A stretch of 64,000 nucleotides of DNA from Nitrosopumilus ureiphilus. Lineage in GTDB: Archaea > Thermoproteota > Nitrososphaeria > Nitrososphaerales > Nitrosopumilaceae. The position numbers were made by a program, and so were the translations under genes. The stretch spans positions 1,323,913 through 1,387,912 of the forward strand of contig NZ_CP026995.1 of the NCBI RefSeq assembly GCF_013407185.1, read 5' to 3'. The notes under the pieces were generated by a model. That model was not told where the DNA came from. It saw only the letters and a list, made by a program, of their open reading frames with translations, and did not search any database. Of this stretch, positions 30,036 through 38,827 are shown piece after piece; within the stretch, counting starts at the first letter, position 1, and each line of letters begins with the position of its first letter.

Positions 30036-30395
30036 TTATTTAGATGGGAAAAGTTTTTCACGCCATGAAATTAATTGGTTGAAAATATCAAGATAATTCC
30101 TTTGCTTTATGGTAATGTGTGCATGAGCCGAAAGTTTTCCAAATGTACCTTCAAAAATCATTGTACATTCATCTTTAAAGAAAGGTATCGATATGCCTAT
30201 TTTTTTCAATGAACTAAATGCAATATTTTGAATTTGGATAGTTTTTTCGCGTACTATGACTTGCTTTTTTTCGGGATTTTTATTAATTGAATCATCCAAC
30301 TGTTTTTTTACAGAATCCCCCCATAGTGGCGTGTCATGAGGCCATCTATGCACAAATACCTTATCAGCAAAATACTTTATTTCAGAATCAGTCAA
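30036..30395 (-). CDS. Hypothetical protein (119 aa)
   Basis: The soluble, mixed alpha/beta protein contains FVHRWPHDTPLWGDSVKKQ and SAHAHITIKQRNYLDIF. No family is recognised. It is convergent with the aminotransferase gene, with three bases between the stops. Confidence 0.6.
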   Translation of the reverse strand: MTDSEIKYFADKVFVHRWPHDTPLWGDSVKKQLDDSINKNPEKKQVIVREKTIQIQNIAFSSLKKIGISIPFFKDECTMIFEGTFGKLSAHAHITIKQRNYLDIFNQLISWREKLFPSK

Positions 30396-30564
30396 TAAAG
30401 AAAATAATTTCTAATTCAAATTAAGCTTATCTTAGAATTTCATGTTTTTATGAGATGCGAGCGGGAAAACCCGGTACCCTTTAGGGTTGGGATGAGAGCG
30501 AGCCATGATTAACAACAATTCCAACATCGTCTTTAAACAATATGTGATGTGAAAATGGCCTGTA

Positions 30565-31786
30565 TTGCAACGAAACTACAAGTTCAGACTATATCCAAGT
30601 GATTCTCAAGAATACAAACTGAACAACAACCTTAATGTCTGCAAGTGGGTATACAACAAATTTGTAGAACAAGCTAAAAATAATTTTCTCACCAGAAACG
30701 ACATGAACTATATTTTGACAGAACTAAAGCAATCAGAATCATGGCTGTACAACTATCACAGCAAGATGCTTCAAATGGTATCGACACAACTCGAATCAGC
30801 AGAAAAATCGCTAATTGAACTATCAAAGAAAGGTAACAAGACAGGACAATTGAGATTTGCAAGATACGGAGAATATAGGACTTTCACATACAACCAGTCA
30901 GGATTCAAAATAGAAACTAATGGAGACAAGACATTGCTATATCTCTCAAAGATTGGACATATAGAAATTAGAAAACACAGGGAAATTCCAGATGATGCAA
31001 ACATAAAACAAGTTATAGTTACAAAGACACCATCAGGGAAATGGTTTGTGTGTGCGACTGTCGATATTTCAGAACCGCTGATCAGCATCATCCCAAAAAT
31101 CTCATTTTCAAAGCCAGTTGGAATCGATGTCGGCATAAAATCATTTGCATACGATTCAGACGGATATCAAACACCAAATCCACTAAACCTCAAAAAGATG
31201 CTAAAGCCGCTTGCCAGAATTCAGAGAAAAGTATCAAGACGAAAAAAAGGCAGTAACAACAGACTAAAAGCAATACTGCACATGCAAAAGATACACGAAA
31301 AAATAGCAAACAGAAGAAAAGACTTTCAGCACAAGCTTTCAACACAGTATGCAAAAAACAATGATGTCGTATTTGTGGAAAAACTTGAGAATTCCAAACA
31401 TGGTAAAAAACCACAAATTGGCAAAAAGTATAATGGATTCAAGCTGGGGGACATTTTTGCAAAAACTGGAATACAAGTGCAAGATGCTAGTTGAGGTACC
31501 TTCAAGAAACACTACAATAGACTGCTCAAGATGCGGAAACAAGGTTTCAAAAAGTTTGGCAGTTAGAATACACCGATGTGACAAATGCAATTTGGCAATG
31601 GACAGAGATTACAATGCAAGCATCAACATCTTGCAAAAAGGATTGAACATATTCAATCACAATACACTACCGCAGGAACTGCGGGAATTAACGCCTGTGA
31701 AGATCTCAAAGAGGTCGATGAAGCAGGAAGTAGCAGTCATTACTGCCTTCTCAAAAGAGAAGCCCAAACCCTTTAGGGTTGGGTAG
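30565..31786 (+). pseudogene. tnpB: TnpB (IS605 OrfB-type RNA-guided nuclease), one frameshift
   Basis: Frame 1 runs from a TTG at 30565 (QRNYKFRLYPSDSQ) and carries RuvC-I Asp in PVGIDVGIKSFAYD and RuvC-II Glu in VVFVEKL, then goes out of frame near 31376-31392 and stops at 31494. The second frame continues with RIPNMVKNHKLAKSIMDSSWGTFLQKLEYKC, a zinc ribbon (CSRCG...CDKC) and the RuvC-III DRDYNAS, to 31786. All catalytic residues are therefore present and one extra base separates the halves. The gene is probably inactivated recently, unless a ribosomal slip at the AAAAA run restores it. Confidence 0.8.
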
Positions 31787-31791
31787 TTCAC
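31763..31791 (+). ncRNA. Right-end hairpin, probable omegaRNA (reRNA) scaffold end
   Basis: A hairpin (CCCAA-a-CCCT-tt-AGGG-TTGGG) overlaps the end of tnpB and is followed by AGTTCAC at the element end. In TnpB systems the right end makes the guide-RNA scaffold and the bases just after it form the guide. The second copy at 61725-61747 keeps the same stem, bulge and loop with different bases. Only the 3' part of the RNA is delimited here. Confidence 0.55.
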
Positions 31792-31813
31792 AAAATGAAT
31801 TATTGTACAATAC

Positions 31814-31933
31814 ATGGAAAAGAAAAAAGAAGAAAAGGATGCATATGCAACAGATGATCCTACAAAAACTACAGCAAAAGAACAAGAAGAGATGGCAAAG
31901 GAAGCAGTAAAAAAATTCAAATCACTAGGATAA
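31814..31933 (+). CDS. Small charged protein (39 aa)
   Basis: The ATG at 31814 opens 39 residues that are mostly Lys, Glu and Ala (EKKKEEKDAYATDD... EMAKEAVKKFKSLG). It has regular codon use and lies just after the IS element and 37 bases before the TPR gene, so it may be co-transcribed with it. No family is recognised. Confidence 0.5.
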   Translation: MEKKKEEKDAYATDDPTKTTAKEQEEMAKEAVKKFKSLG

Positions 31934-31970
31934 GCCAAACTTTCATTAGCAATATCCTTTTGTAGAAATT

Positions 31971-32792
31971 ATGGGGTTATTTGGTGGAAAAGAGAATCTA
32001 GAGGATCTCTTATACAATGCAATGTCACTTTTAGAAAAGAATCAACCAAAAGGAGCCATATCATTATTTAACAAAGCTCTAAAACAAGAACCGGAAAATA
32101 CATCTGCGTTATTTAACAAGGGTTTAGCATTTAATCAAATAAAAAAATACAATGATGCAATCACATGTTTTGATAAATTACTAGAAATTAATCCAAATGA
32201 TGCTCAGGCATACAACAACAAAGGGATTGCAGCAGCGGAGTTGGGCAATATTCAAGGTGCAGCAGAATGTTATGACAAAGCAATAGAGTCAGACCCAAAA
32301 TATGCAGCGTCTTATTTTAACAAAGGAGTGTTGCTGGATAAACTAAAAGAACATGAAGAGGCCCTTCAAGCATTAGACAGAGCAATAGCCATAGAGCCAC
32401 GAAAGCCCAACGCAATGTTTTACAAGGGAATTATTCTAGGTAAAATGAAAAAACATGAAGAGTCATTGAATTGTTTTGAAAGAGTTTACAAGAACAATCC
32501 AACTCACATGGATGCATTCTTCCATAAAGGAATAGAATTGGCAGAGTTGGGAAAACATGAAAAAGCAATAGAGATTTTTGATCAGATTTTATCAAAACAC
32601 AAAGACAATGTAAACGTCATTTATGCAAAATCAAGAAGCAAGGCAGAGTTGGGAATGTATCCTGAATCATTAGAATTGCTAAAACAGGCAATTTCTAAGA
32701 GTCCAAAAGTTATTCGCTTATGGGCAAAGGAAGAAAAAACATTTGAAAAGTTTCACACCAATGATGAATTTAGAAGAATTGTAAAATTATAA
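31971..32792 (+). CDS. Tetratricopeptide repeat protein
   Basis: The 273-residue protein is made of about seven TPR units (for example PENTSALFNKGLAFNQIKKY, PNDAQAYNNKGIAAAELGN and PKYAASYFNKGVLLDKLKEH) with the family's W/L-G-Y-A-P positions. No signal peptide is seen, so it is cytosolic. It likely serves as a protein-protein scaffold; the partner is unknown. Confidence 0.85.
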   Translation: MGLFGGKENLEDLLYNAMSLLEKNQPKGAISLFNKALKQEPENTSALFNKGLAFNQIKKYNDAITCFDKLLEINPNDAQAYNNKGIAAAELGNIQGAAECYDKAIESDPKYAASYFNKGVLLDKLKEHEEALQALDRAIAIEPRKPNAMFYKGIILGKMKKHEESLNCFERVYKNNPTHMDAFFHKGIELAELGKHEKAIEIFDQILSKHKDNVNVIYAKSRSKAELGMYPESLELLKQAISKSPKVIRLWAKEEKTFEKFHTNDEFRRIVKL

Positions 32793-32843
32793 CAAGATAT
32801 CATGAAAAAATACCAAGTAAACCAATGAAAAATGAAATTCTGG

Positions 32844-33569
32844 TTACAGAATTTTTTTTCTTACAGCATCAATTCTAATTATTTCAACTTTCTTTTTAGG
32901 ACCAGACAGTCTTGCTTCAAAAATTGGAATGTATACTTCAGTAATGTCATGCAATACAAATTCATCTTTTAGATCTCTTACATCTGCATCCATTGGCTTT
33001 TTTAGATGAATTTGAAGTTTATCTATTGCTGAATCATAAGAGAATTCAGGTTTTTTAACAATGGATGAACTGTCCTCAAGAATTTTTGTAGGATAGTTTT
33101 CTATAGTTTTTGAGTCAATTTTGAATGGCAATTCTACTTCCAATCCATGATGATCAAAGGTTAATTCATCTTCTTCTTCAACAAAAACATGTTCCTCTAA
33201 GTTCAAGTCAACTTTGTTTTTACCTTTTTTTCCAACAAATGCTTTTTCCAAGCCCGATTTTGAGCGAACTGGAAATACAGCATCATCCATAACAACACCA
33301 TGCACATTTGAATCAACATCAATTGTATGAATTGCTTTTCTAAAATAATTTGCAGAGTATTTTCCAGATACTATCAATGATGATTCATAGTATAACTTCA
33401 GAGAATCAAGATGAATGTCCTCTTTTTTAGGTCTAGATAATAATGACTTGAAAGGGTCAGTTTTCTTTTGTTCAACAATGTTCATTGCTTCCTCTTCTTC
33501 AAGGTTTTTTCTTATCACAATGGTCTTTACATCATAATCATTGTTTGCCAAAATCACTCTATATACCAA
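32844..33569 (-). CDS. Hypothetical protein (241 aa)
   Basis: The soluble protein is acidic to neutral with many beta strands (YYESSLIVSGKYSANYF, HVFVEEEDELTFDHHGLEVELPF). No catalytic motif or known domain is recognised. It stands alone, convergent with the TPR gene and divergent from the SHOCT gene. It is probably a thaumarchaeal conserved protein, but I cannot name it. Confidence 0.65.
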   Translation of the reverse strand: MVYRVILANNDYDVKTIVIRKNLEEEEAMNIVEQKKTDPFKSLLSRPKKEDIHLDSLKLYYESSLIVSGKYSANYFRKAIHTIDVDSNVHGVVMDDAVFPVRSKSGLEKAFVGKKGKNKVDLNLEEHVFVEEEDELTFDHHGLEVELPFKIDSKTIENYPTKILEDSSSIVKKPEFSYDSAIDKLQIHLKKPMDADVRDLKDEFVLHDITEVYIPIFEARLSGPKKKVEIIRIDAVRKKIL

Positions 33570-33632
33570 ATTCAGGCTATTAAATCAATTCTACTAAGAA
33601 AGAAATAATAGATTTGATATTATTAAAAATGT

Positions 33633-34019
33633 ATGGGAGCGTCAAAAAAAGGAAAAGTAATGCCGAGAAAAGGCGGGTACATTGATAAATTTCTTAAAAA
33701 AGCCGACAAGGCAATCCAAGAAGGAATCAAGAGGGCTGACGAGGTTTTAGATGAAGCAGTTGAATTAGGAGAAATAACTGCAAAACAAGCTTCAAAAGCA
33801 AGTAAAGAATTTAGTGAAAAAGCAAAAAAAGAAGGCGAGATTTTACAAAAAAAGAGTTTGGAGAAGATTAATGAAGGAATTTTGTCTGCAAAAAAAATGG
33901 CAACAAATTCAGAAGAAGATTTGAAAATGCTTGATAAACTTGGGAAATTACGAAAGTCCGGAGTACTTACTGAAAAGGAATTCCAAGAAAAGAAAAAGAA
34001 AATTTTGAGTCGAATTTAA
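33633..34019 (+). CDS. Coiled-coil protein with C-terminal SHOCT motif
   Basis: Residues 20-90 are lysine- and glutamate-rich helix (FLKKADKAIQEGIKRADEVLDEAVELG). The last 28 residues (LDKLGKLRKSGVLTEKEFQEKKKKIL) match the SHOCT helix motif, often an oligomerisation or bundle motif. An ATG at 33660 is an alternative start. The next gene starts two bases after its stop. Confidence 0.7.
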   Translation: MGASKKGKVMPRKGGYIDKFLKKADKAIQEGIKRADEVLDEAVELGEITAKQASKASKEFSEKAKKEGEILQKKSLEKINEGILSAKKMATNSEEDLKMLDKLGKLRKSGVLTEKEFQEKKKKILSRI

Positions 34020-34020
34020 A

Positions 34021-34476
34021 ATGAAAAAAACCAACATTTTTGGAACCGGAGACCAACGAAAAGTAAACCCAGGCTGGTTTACAGGTAAAACATGGATGAA
34101 GATATTATCTGAGAAGATCAAAGTAAAAGAGCAAGACATCTATCATGTTCATTTTGAAAAAGGATCGAGAACAAAACTCCATCAACATGATGGAAATCAA
34201 GTGTTAATTGCAATTAAAGGGAAGGGAAGTCTAGAGATTTTTAAAAAATATGGTGCATCTAAGGCTAATTTCAAAATCAAACGAACCGAAAGAATCAGTC
34301 TCAATGAAGGCGATATTGTGCACATCCCAGCAAAAATACTCCACACTCACGGCTCAATTGACAAGAAAAATGCATTTTCACATATTGCAATAAACATTTT
34401 GTCTAAAAAAAATGCACCATACAAAACTACATGGTATGAATCAGATTTCAAGTCCAAAGTTTCAGAAATTATTTAG
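34021..34476 (+). CDS. Cupin-domain protein 1
   Basis: The 151-residue single cupin has motif 1 HFEKGSRTKLHQHDGNQVLIAIKGKG and motif 2 GDIVHIPAKILHTHG, giving metal ligands His/His/Glu-like positions. It follows the SHOCT gene by one base and precedes a second cupin by five bases, so the three probably form one operon. Enzyme or sensor role is unknown. Confidence 0.85.
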   Translation: MKKTNIFGTGDQRKVNPGWFTGKTWMKILSEKIKVKEQDIYHVHFEKGSRTKLHQHDGNQVLIAIKGKGSLEIFKKYGASKANFKIKRTERISLNEGDIVHIPAKILHTHGSIDKKNAFSHIAINILSKKNAPYKTTWYESDFKSKVSEII

Positions 34477-34481
34477 ACAGA

Positions 34482-34844
34482 ATGGCATTACGGAAAAATT
34501 CAGAAATTCAATCAATTCAAGGAAATGAGGGAACAAAGATCAAGCAGTATTTTCACCCACACAACACACTAAATGGAATCAATTACAGTGTTGCACAATT
34601 CACATTAGAGCCAGGAAAAAGATCTAAACTTCACAAACTTAACTCATCTGAAATTTATTATATTTTGGAAGGTAGCGCAATCTTAAATGTTGATGAAGAC
34701 AAACATCATCTTCAAAAGGATGATTCGGCGTATATTTCCCCAAATTCCAAGCAATTCATTGAAAATACAGGTTCGGGTAATTTGAGATTTTTGTGTATTG
34801 TTGAACCTGCCTGGAAGGCAGAAAACGAAGTCTTACTTGAATAA
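34482..34844 (+). CDS. Cupin-domain protein 2
   Basis: The 120-residue cupin has FTLEPGKRSKLHKLNSSEIYYILEGSA and DDSAYISPNSKQFIENTG. Only one of the usual two metal-binding histidines is clear in motif 1 (LHKL). It may be a metal-free or altered cupin. It is distinct from its neighbour in sequence, so the pair is not a simple recent duplication. Confidence 0.85.
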   Translation: MALRKNSEIQSIQGNEGTKIKQYFHPHNTLNGINYSVAQFTLEPGKRSKLHKLNSSEIYYILEGSAILNVDEDKHHLQKDDSAYISPNSKQFIENTGSGNLRFLCIVEPAWKAENEVLLE

Positions 34845-34901
34845 ATACAGTTAGACGCACCATAGCAATTATTTTTATCATATGACAAATCTCTATCTTC
34901 A

Positions 34902-35582
34902 GTGAACACATATCAAGCAATCAAAGTATTGAATGTGAATCAAGATTCATCACAAGAGGAGATCAAAGCAGCATATAGAAAGCTGGCACTGGAATTACAT
35001 CCGGATAAAAATAAAAATACGAGGGCAGATTTAGAATTTAAGAAAATTACAGAAGCATACAATTTTTTGAAGAAAAATCATAGCCAAACTAGTAATTCAT
35101 CATATGAGGAATATACAGAAACTAAATCTAATACAAAATCAAGATACAGGAAAAAACCTCAGTGGGGAGCGCCAGGTGACGGAAGCATTCCAGAACAAGA
35201 TTGGAGTAAATACACTCGTGAATTTGAAGAAGGTGATCCTGATTTTTGGAAAGAGTATGAGCGAAAATTCTGGGAAGAGTATAATGCACGTATTCGACCA
35301 GATGGAAGAAACGGCGAATATGAGAAGGCACAAGAGCCTAAAAAACAACCAAATCTTTTCGTCGATGTCGACAAAAGTCGATGTATTGGATGTTGTAGTT
35401 GCGAGATGATTGCGCCAGATGTTTTTGAGATTAACAAAGAAACTAAGTCAAATCCCAAATCTTCTGTAATTAATCAAAAAGGGGCAGGAGTAAACAAAAT
35501 AATGAATGCAGCTGAGACGTGTCCAACAAAAGCAATCATTGTAGAAAATTTAGATTCAAAAGAAAGATTGTATCCTTATTAG
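34902..35582 (+). CDS. DnaJ-ferredoxin fusion protein
   Basis: The 226-residue protein (GTG start) has an N-terminal J-domain with HPD in LALELHPDKNKN (residues 1-65), a linker with aromatic and acidic residues (FWKEYERKFWEEYNARI), and a C-terminal ferredoxin-like domain with CIGCCSC and a later CP (AETCPTKAI). A DnaJ-Fer fusion is known in Thaumarchaeota and was proposed to derive from a plastid-like (plant-lineage) gene. Its role may be redox-linked chaperone control; Hsp70 partner DnaK is not in this window. Confidence 0.9.
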   Translation: MNTYQAIKVLNVNQDSSQEEIKAAYRKLALELHPDKNKNTRADLEFKKITEAYNFLKKNHSQTSNSSYEEYTETKSNTKSRYRKKPQWGAPGDGSIPEQDWSKYTREFEEGDPDFWKEYERKFWEEYNARIRPDGRNGEYEKAQEPKKQPNLFVDVDKSRCIGCCSCEMIAPDVFEINKETKSNPKSSVINQKGAGVNKIMNAAETCPTKAIIVENLDSKERLYPY

Positions 35583-35986
35583 ATTTTCAATTTGGTGTAA
35601 AGTTCATCAATTTCAGAATCAGATAATTTCAATGAATTATCAAACATGGAATGAATTGCACCTGCTGAATCATATTTACTTCTTGGAACTAAATGCACAT
35701 GAACGTGTGGCACTTCTTGTCCTGCATCTTTACCGTTATGTACTGCAAGTAAGGTTGATCCAGTAATAGAGTCAACCTTAGAAATCATTGTATGTACAAG
35801 AGAAAACAAATCAGAGTTTTCTTTTTCACTCATATCTTGAATTTTTTGATGATGGTTTTTTGGAATCACAAGTACATGACCCTTTGCAAGCGGAAATGCA
35901 TCTAAAAATGAAATTGAGTCATCAGTTTCTTTGAGAATTTTTGCAGGGATTTGACCTGAAATAATTTTACAAAAAATACAATCCAT
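35579..35986 (-). CDS. HIT-family nucleotide hydrolase
   Basis: The 135-residue protein has CIFCKIISGQIPAKI at the start and the HIT motif HVHVHLVPR with catalytic histidines near residue 100. This is the typical Hint/HinT-type hydrolase acting on nucleoside phosphoramidates or related nucleotides. It converges on the DnaJ-Fd gene with a four-base overlap. Confidence 0.92.
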   Translation of the reverse strand: MDCIFCKIISGQIPAKILKETDDSISFLDAFPLAKGHVLVIPKNHHQKIQDMSEKENSDLFSLVHTMISKVDSITGSTLLAVHNGKDAGQEVPHVHVHLVPRSKYDSAGAIHSMFDNSLKLSDSEIDELYTKLKI

Positions 35987-36023
35987 GAGTTTTTAATAAT
36001 TTTTCAAAATATTAAATCATCGA

Positions 36024-36302
36024 TTAAGGATTAACAACAGTAGCCCACGCAAGACCATCACCAAATTTGATAGTGGCTTTATCCCCAGGATTTAGAGTGC
36101 AATCTTCAATGGTTTTAGGAATACTATCAGAAGTTTCAACATAACAGACACCATTGTCATTGGTCAAAATTATCACTTCCTCAAATACATCCTCACGAAT
36201 TAGATTCCAAAATGGGAAGACCATAGTTGATAGGACAATTCCCGCAGCAAGAAATGCACCAACAAAAACTAGACTAGTTTTCTGGCCTGAACTTAGTTCC
36301 AT
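36024..36302 (-). CDS. Single-pass membrane protein (about 92 aa)
   Basis: An ATG at 36302 (MELSSGQKT) lies just after the upstream zinc-finger stop and is preferred over starts inside that gene at 36320 or 36329. One hydrophobic helix (LVFVGAFLAAGIVLSTMVF) is followed by a soluble domain with two cysteines (GVCYVETS, EDCTLNPGDKATIKF). It probably faces outward. No family is recognised. Confidence 0.65.
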   Translation of the reverse strand: MELSSGQKTSLVFVGAFLAAGIVLSTMVFPFWNLIREDVFEEVIILTNDNGVCYVETSDSIPKTIEDCTLNPGDKATIKFGDGLAWATVVNP

Positions 36303-36303
36303 G

Positions 36304-36471
36304 TTACCAGGTACCGCCATCCCCTGCATTTGGATCTAATTTCTTTGCAGGTACGTTTCCATGGGCTTTTTTCATATGTCTCTTCAAACGTTCAGGATCA
36401 TGTAATTCCGTTCCACATACATCGCATTTTGTTTGGATTTCATCACCTTTCTTACGTTTGAACAAGCCCAT
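36304..36471 (-). CDS. C2H2 zinc-finger microprotein (55 aa)
   Basis: From the ATG at 36471 the frame encodes 55 residues with one finger, Cys16-x2-Cys19-x11-His31-x4-His36 (TKCDVCGTELHDPERLKRHMKKAHG), preceded by a basic start (GLFKRKKGD). The stop is one base from the ATG of the membrane protein, so the two genes appear coupled. Nucleic-acid binding is plausible; the target is unknown. Confidence 0.7.
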   Translation of the reverse strand: MGLFKRKKGDEIQTKCDVCGTELHDPERLKRHMKKAHGNVPAKKLDPNAGDGGTW

Positions 36472-36525
36472 AAAATAATAAAATTTTGAAATACATTATA
36501 AAGGATACTCAACTTTTTAGAATCT

Positions 36526-37665
36526 GTGACAATAAAAAATATCACAGTTTTAGGATCTGGAGTTATGGGGCATGGCATAGCCCAAGTATCAGCTGCTGCA
36601 GGATATAATGTAGTTTTGAGAGACATCAAACAAGAATTTTTGGATAAAGCAATGGAGAAAATAAAATGGAGTCTAGACAAACTAGTCTCCAAAGAAAAAA
36701 TTTCAAAAGATGAAGGTGATGTAATTTTTGCAAGAATTAAACCAGTAGTAGATTTAGGTGAGGCGGTAAAAGACACAGAATTAGTTATCGAAGTGGTTCC
36801 AGAAATAATGGATTTAAAGAAAACAGTTTATGCGGAACTAGATAAAGTTGCTGCACCTAAAGTAATCTTTGCATCAAACACAAGTACATTGCCAATTACT
36901 GAAATTGCAAATACAACATCACGACCTGAAAAATTCATAGGAATTCATTTTTTCAATCCGCCACAACTAATGAAATTAGTAGAAATAATTCCTGGAGAAA
37001 AAACAGCTCAAGAAACTACGGATTTAACTCAAGACTATGTAAAGTCAGTAAACAAAGTAGCAGTATTATGCAGAAAAGATGTTCCCGGATTTATCATAAA
37101 TAGACTATTCATTCCAATGGTTCATGAAGCATGTTTTGTTAAAGACAGAACTGGTGCAACACTTGAAGAAATAGATTCAGCTGTCAAATTCAAATTAGGA
37201 TTTCCAATGGGAATTTTTGAGTTAGCAGACTTTACAGGAATGGATGTAATTCACAAAGCAACAGTAGAGATGCATCTACGAGACAAAAAAGTAATCAATC
37301 CTCACCCACTTGTTGAAAAAATGTTTGATGAGAAAAAATTAGGGCAAAAATCAGGAGAAGGATTTTACAAATATTCTGATGATAAGTACGAAAGGGTTGC
37401 ACTTTCAGAGGACCTAGCACAAAAATGCAATCCAATTCAAATTGTTGCAAATATTCTAAATAATGCAGCATGGCTTGTATCTAATGGTGCAAGCGACATT
37501 GAGGAAATTGAGAAGGCAGCTAAATTAGGATTAGGTCTGAAAAAACCATTATTTGAAACTGCAAAAGAGATTGGAATCAAAAATATTGTCGATGAATTAA
37601 ACAAACTTGCTGCAGAACACGGAGAGTTTTACAAACCAGATCCATTACTAGAATCTATGCAGTAA
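36526..37665 (+). CDS. 3-hydroxyacyl-CoA dehydrogenase (3-hydroxybutyryl-CoA type)
   Basis: The 379-residue protein (GTG start) has the NAD-binding N-terminal VLGSGVMGHGIAQVSAAAGY, the catalytic SNTSTLPITEIA and HFFNPPQLMKLVEII, and the dimerisation-domain sequence GFIINRLFIPMVHEA. It oxidises 3-hydroxyacyl-CoA, most likely (S)-3-hydroxybutyryl-CoA. In Nitrosopumilus such an enzyme serves the 3HP/4HB cycle. Its acetoacetyl-CoA side could also feed PHA precursors, but stereochemistry for PhaC would need another step. Confidence 0.88.
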   Translation: MTIKNITVLGSGVMGHGIAQVSAAAGYNVVLRDIKQEFLDKAMEKIKWSLDKLVSKEKISKDEGDVIFARIKPVVDLGEAVKDTELVIEVVPEIMDLKKTVYAELDKVAAPKVIFASNTSTLPITEIANTTSRPEKFIGIHFFNPPQLMKLVEIIPGEKTAQETTDLTQDYVKSVNKVAVLCRKDVPGFIINRLFIPMVHEACFVKDRTGATLEEIDSAVKFKLGFPMGIFELADFTGMDVIHKATVEMHLRDKKVINPHPLVEKMFDEKKLGQKSGEGFYKYSDDKYERVALSEDLAQKCNPIQIVANILNNAAWLVSNGASDIEEIEKAAKLGLGLKKPLFETAKEIGIKNIVDELNKLAAEHGEFYKPDPLLESMQ

Positions 37666-38173
37666 TTAATTCTAAAATTTTATTTACAGCTTCTTTTGGA
37701 GTATCAACTCCAATTATCTTGACATTCTCTCTCTGATCAATGAAACCATCAATGAATGATGCAACAGGACCACCCATATTTCTAATTGCAACCATTGGTT
37801 TTTTGTACATATATGCAGCAGTTGTTTCAGATAAAGTTCCTGAACCTCCACCTACAATAATTACACCATCCGCACTTAATGCATTTAGAAAATCACGAGC
37901 TAGTCCCATCCCTGTTGGTATTACAACATCACAGAATTCGTTTGCCATGGCCGGATCATTTTGTGGAATTATTCCTATAGTCAAACCTCCTCCATCACGA
38001 GCACCATGAGCTGCTGCAGTCATCACACCACCCAATCCTCCACAAATCAATACAGAGGCAGATTTTGCGATTTCCATTCCAACATCATATGCAATTTTTT
38101 CATGCTCAGGAGTACATCCATTTGTATTATGTCCAATAACTAAGATCTGTCGTTTTTTTACCACATCCAGCAT
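37655..38173 (-). CDS. TIGR00725/LOG-like Rossmann-fold protein
   Basis: The 172-residue protein contains ILVIGHN, CGGLGGVMTAAAHGARDGGGLTIGIIP and IIVGGGSGTLSETTAAYMYKKPMVAI. These are features of the LOG / lysine-decarboxylase-like family, which cleave nucleotide 5'-monophosphates in plants and bacteria, and the glycine-rich motifs match the family. No activity can be fixed from sequence. It converges with the dehydrogenase by an 11-base overlap. Confidence 0.8.
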   Translation of the reverse strand: MLDVVKKRQILVIGHNTNGCTPEHEKIAYDVGMEIAKSASVLICGGLGGVMTAAAHGARDGGGLTIGIIPQNDPAMANEFCDVVIPTGMGLARDFLNALSADGVIIVGGGSGTLSETTAAYMYKKPMVAIRNMGGPVASFIDGFIDQRENVKIIGVDTPKEAVNKILELITA

Positions 38174-38223
38174 ACAAAAAATGGTTTGAAATATCTTCCT
38201 AGAGAAAAAGATATTAGTAAAAA

Positions 38224-38361
38224 ATGCAGCAATATTTCATGGAAAGACGTTCAATGCCAGTATGTTTTACAGAAAAACAGTACAAGATGATCGAAGAATT
38301 TGCCAAGAGAAACGGTATGCTCAGTGCAAGTCAGGCTCTTGAGAAAATCTTAAGCCAATAA
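38224..38361 (+). CDS. Small helical protein (45 aa)
   Basis: An ATG at 38224 opens 45 residues with MPVCFTEKQYKMIEEFAKRNGMLSASQALEKI, which resembles the helix-loop-helix of ribbon-helix-helix-type proteins. A later start (MERRS) is possible. It stands alone in the gap between the LOG-like gene and a decayed gene. The fold is inferred. Confidence 0.5.
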   Translation: MQQYFMERRSMPVCFTEKQYKMIEEFAKRNGMLSASQALEKILSQ

Positions 38362-38497
38362 GCAATTTTCATTATTTTTGTTTTCATTTTCGTTATCTAA
38401 CGAAAGTTATGTTCCAATCATGAGATTCCATTACCAGTTAAAATATTATCAGTTAAGATAACTAGAGCATATCTACATTTTTGAAAATAATATAGTA

Positions 38498-38770
38498 ATG
38501 TCAGGAATCGATTTCATTGACACAGTAGTGGTCAGAAGCACATGTAAAGGCGCAGATACCATCAGACAACCTTTAAAATCCACTAAATGGGCATGTGTAG
38601 AATTCAAGATATAGCAAGAAGGAAAACTCGCTAAAATAAAGGGTTTAAAAATTGTGAGTAGTAAAGGCACATCCAAAATTGATCTTACAGAAATGTACCG
38701 AACAACAATTCCTAAAGTAAAAGGCCACTACATTTCAACCAATAAAGGAACTAGGTTACTAAAACTCTAG
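38498..38770 (+). pseudogene. ORF with a single in-frame amber stop
   Basis: From an ATG at 38498 the frame gives 38 codons (SGIDFIDTVVVRSTCKGAD... WACVEFKI), a TAG at 38612, and then 51 more codons (QEGKLAKIKGLKIVSSKGTSKI... GHYISTNKGTRLLKL) to TAG at 38768. Both halves look like one soluble beta-rich protein with even codon use. Either this is a recent pseudogene or a sequencing error. Nothing else is seen in 38362-38497. Confidence 0.55.
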
Positions 38771-38827
38771 TATCTTTTTTCATTATTACATTTAATAGAT
38801 TAAATTATTTGAAATCTCATAGAGACA

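Larger units (their letters stand above)
30454..31791 (+). mobile_element. IS1341/IS605-type tnpB element (no tnpA)
   Basis: The left end begins around GATGCGAGCGGGAAAACCC, and the right end is a hairpin at 31763-31783 followed by TAGTTCAC. The same left-end block (GATGTGAGCGGGAAAACCC) and right-end block (AGTTCAC after a hairpin) occur in the remnant at 61717-62015. Only tnpB is carried. With no tnpA the element would need a transposase in trans. The boundaries are inferred by comparing the two copies and may be off by a few bases at the left. Confidence 0.7.

Noticed and set aside
31585-31776. A 63-aa frame in another reading of tnpB
   Set aside because: It is an alternate frame over the zinc-ribbon and C-terminal part of tnpB and has no own start signal.
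38473-38676. A 67-aa minus-strand frame opposite the amber-split ORF
   Set aside because: It is antisense to the better coding frame and has no motif.
38498-38770. Recoding of TAG as pyrrolysine
   Set aside because: No pylT/pylS or related genes are seen here, and such systems are not known from this group. Decay or a read error is simpler.
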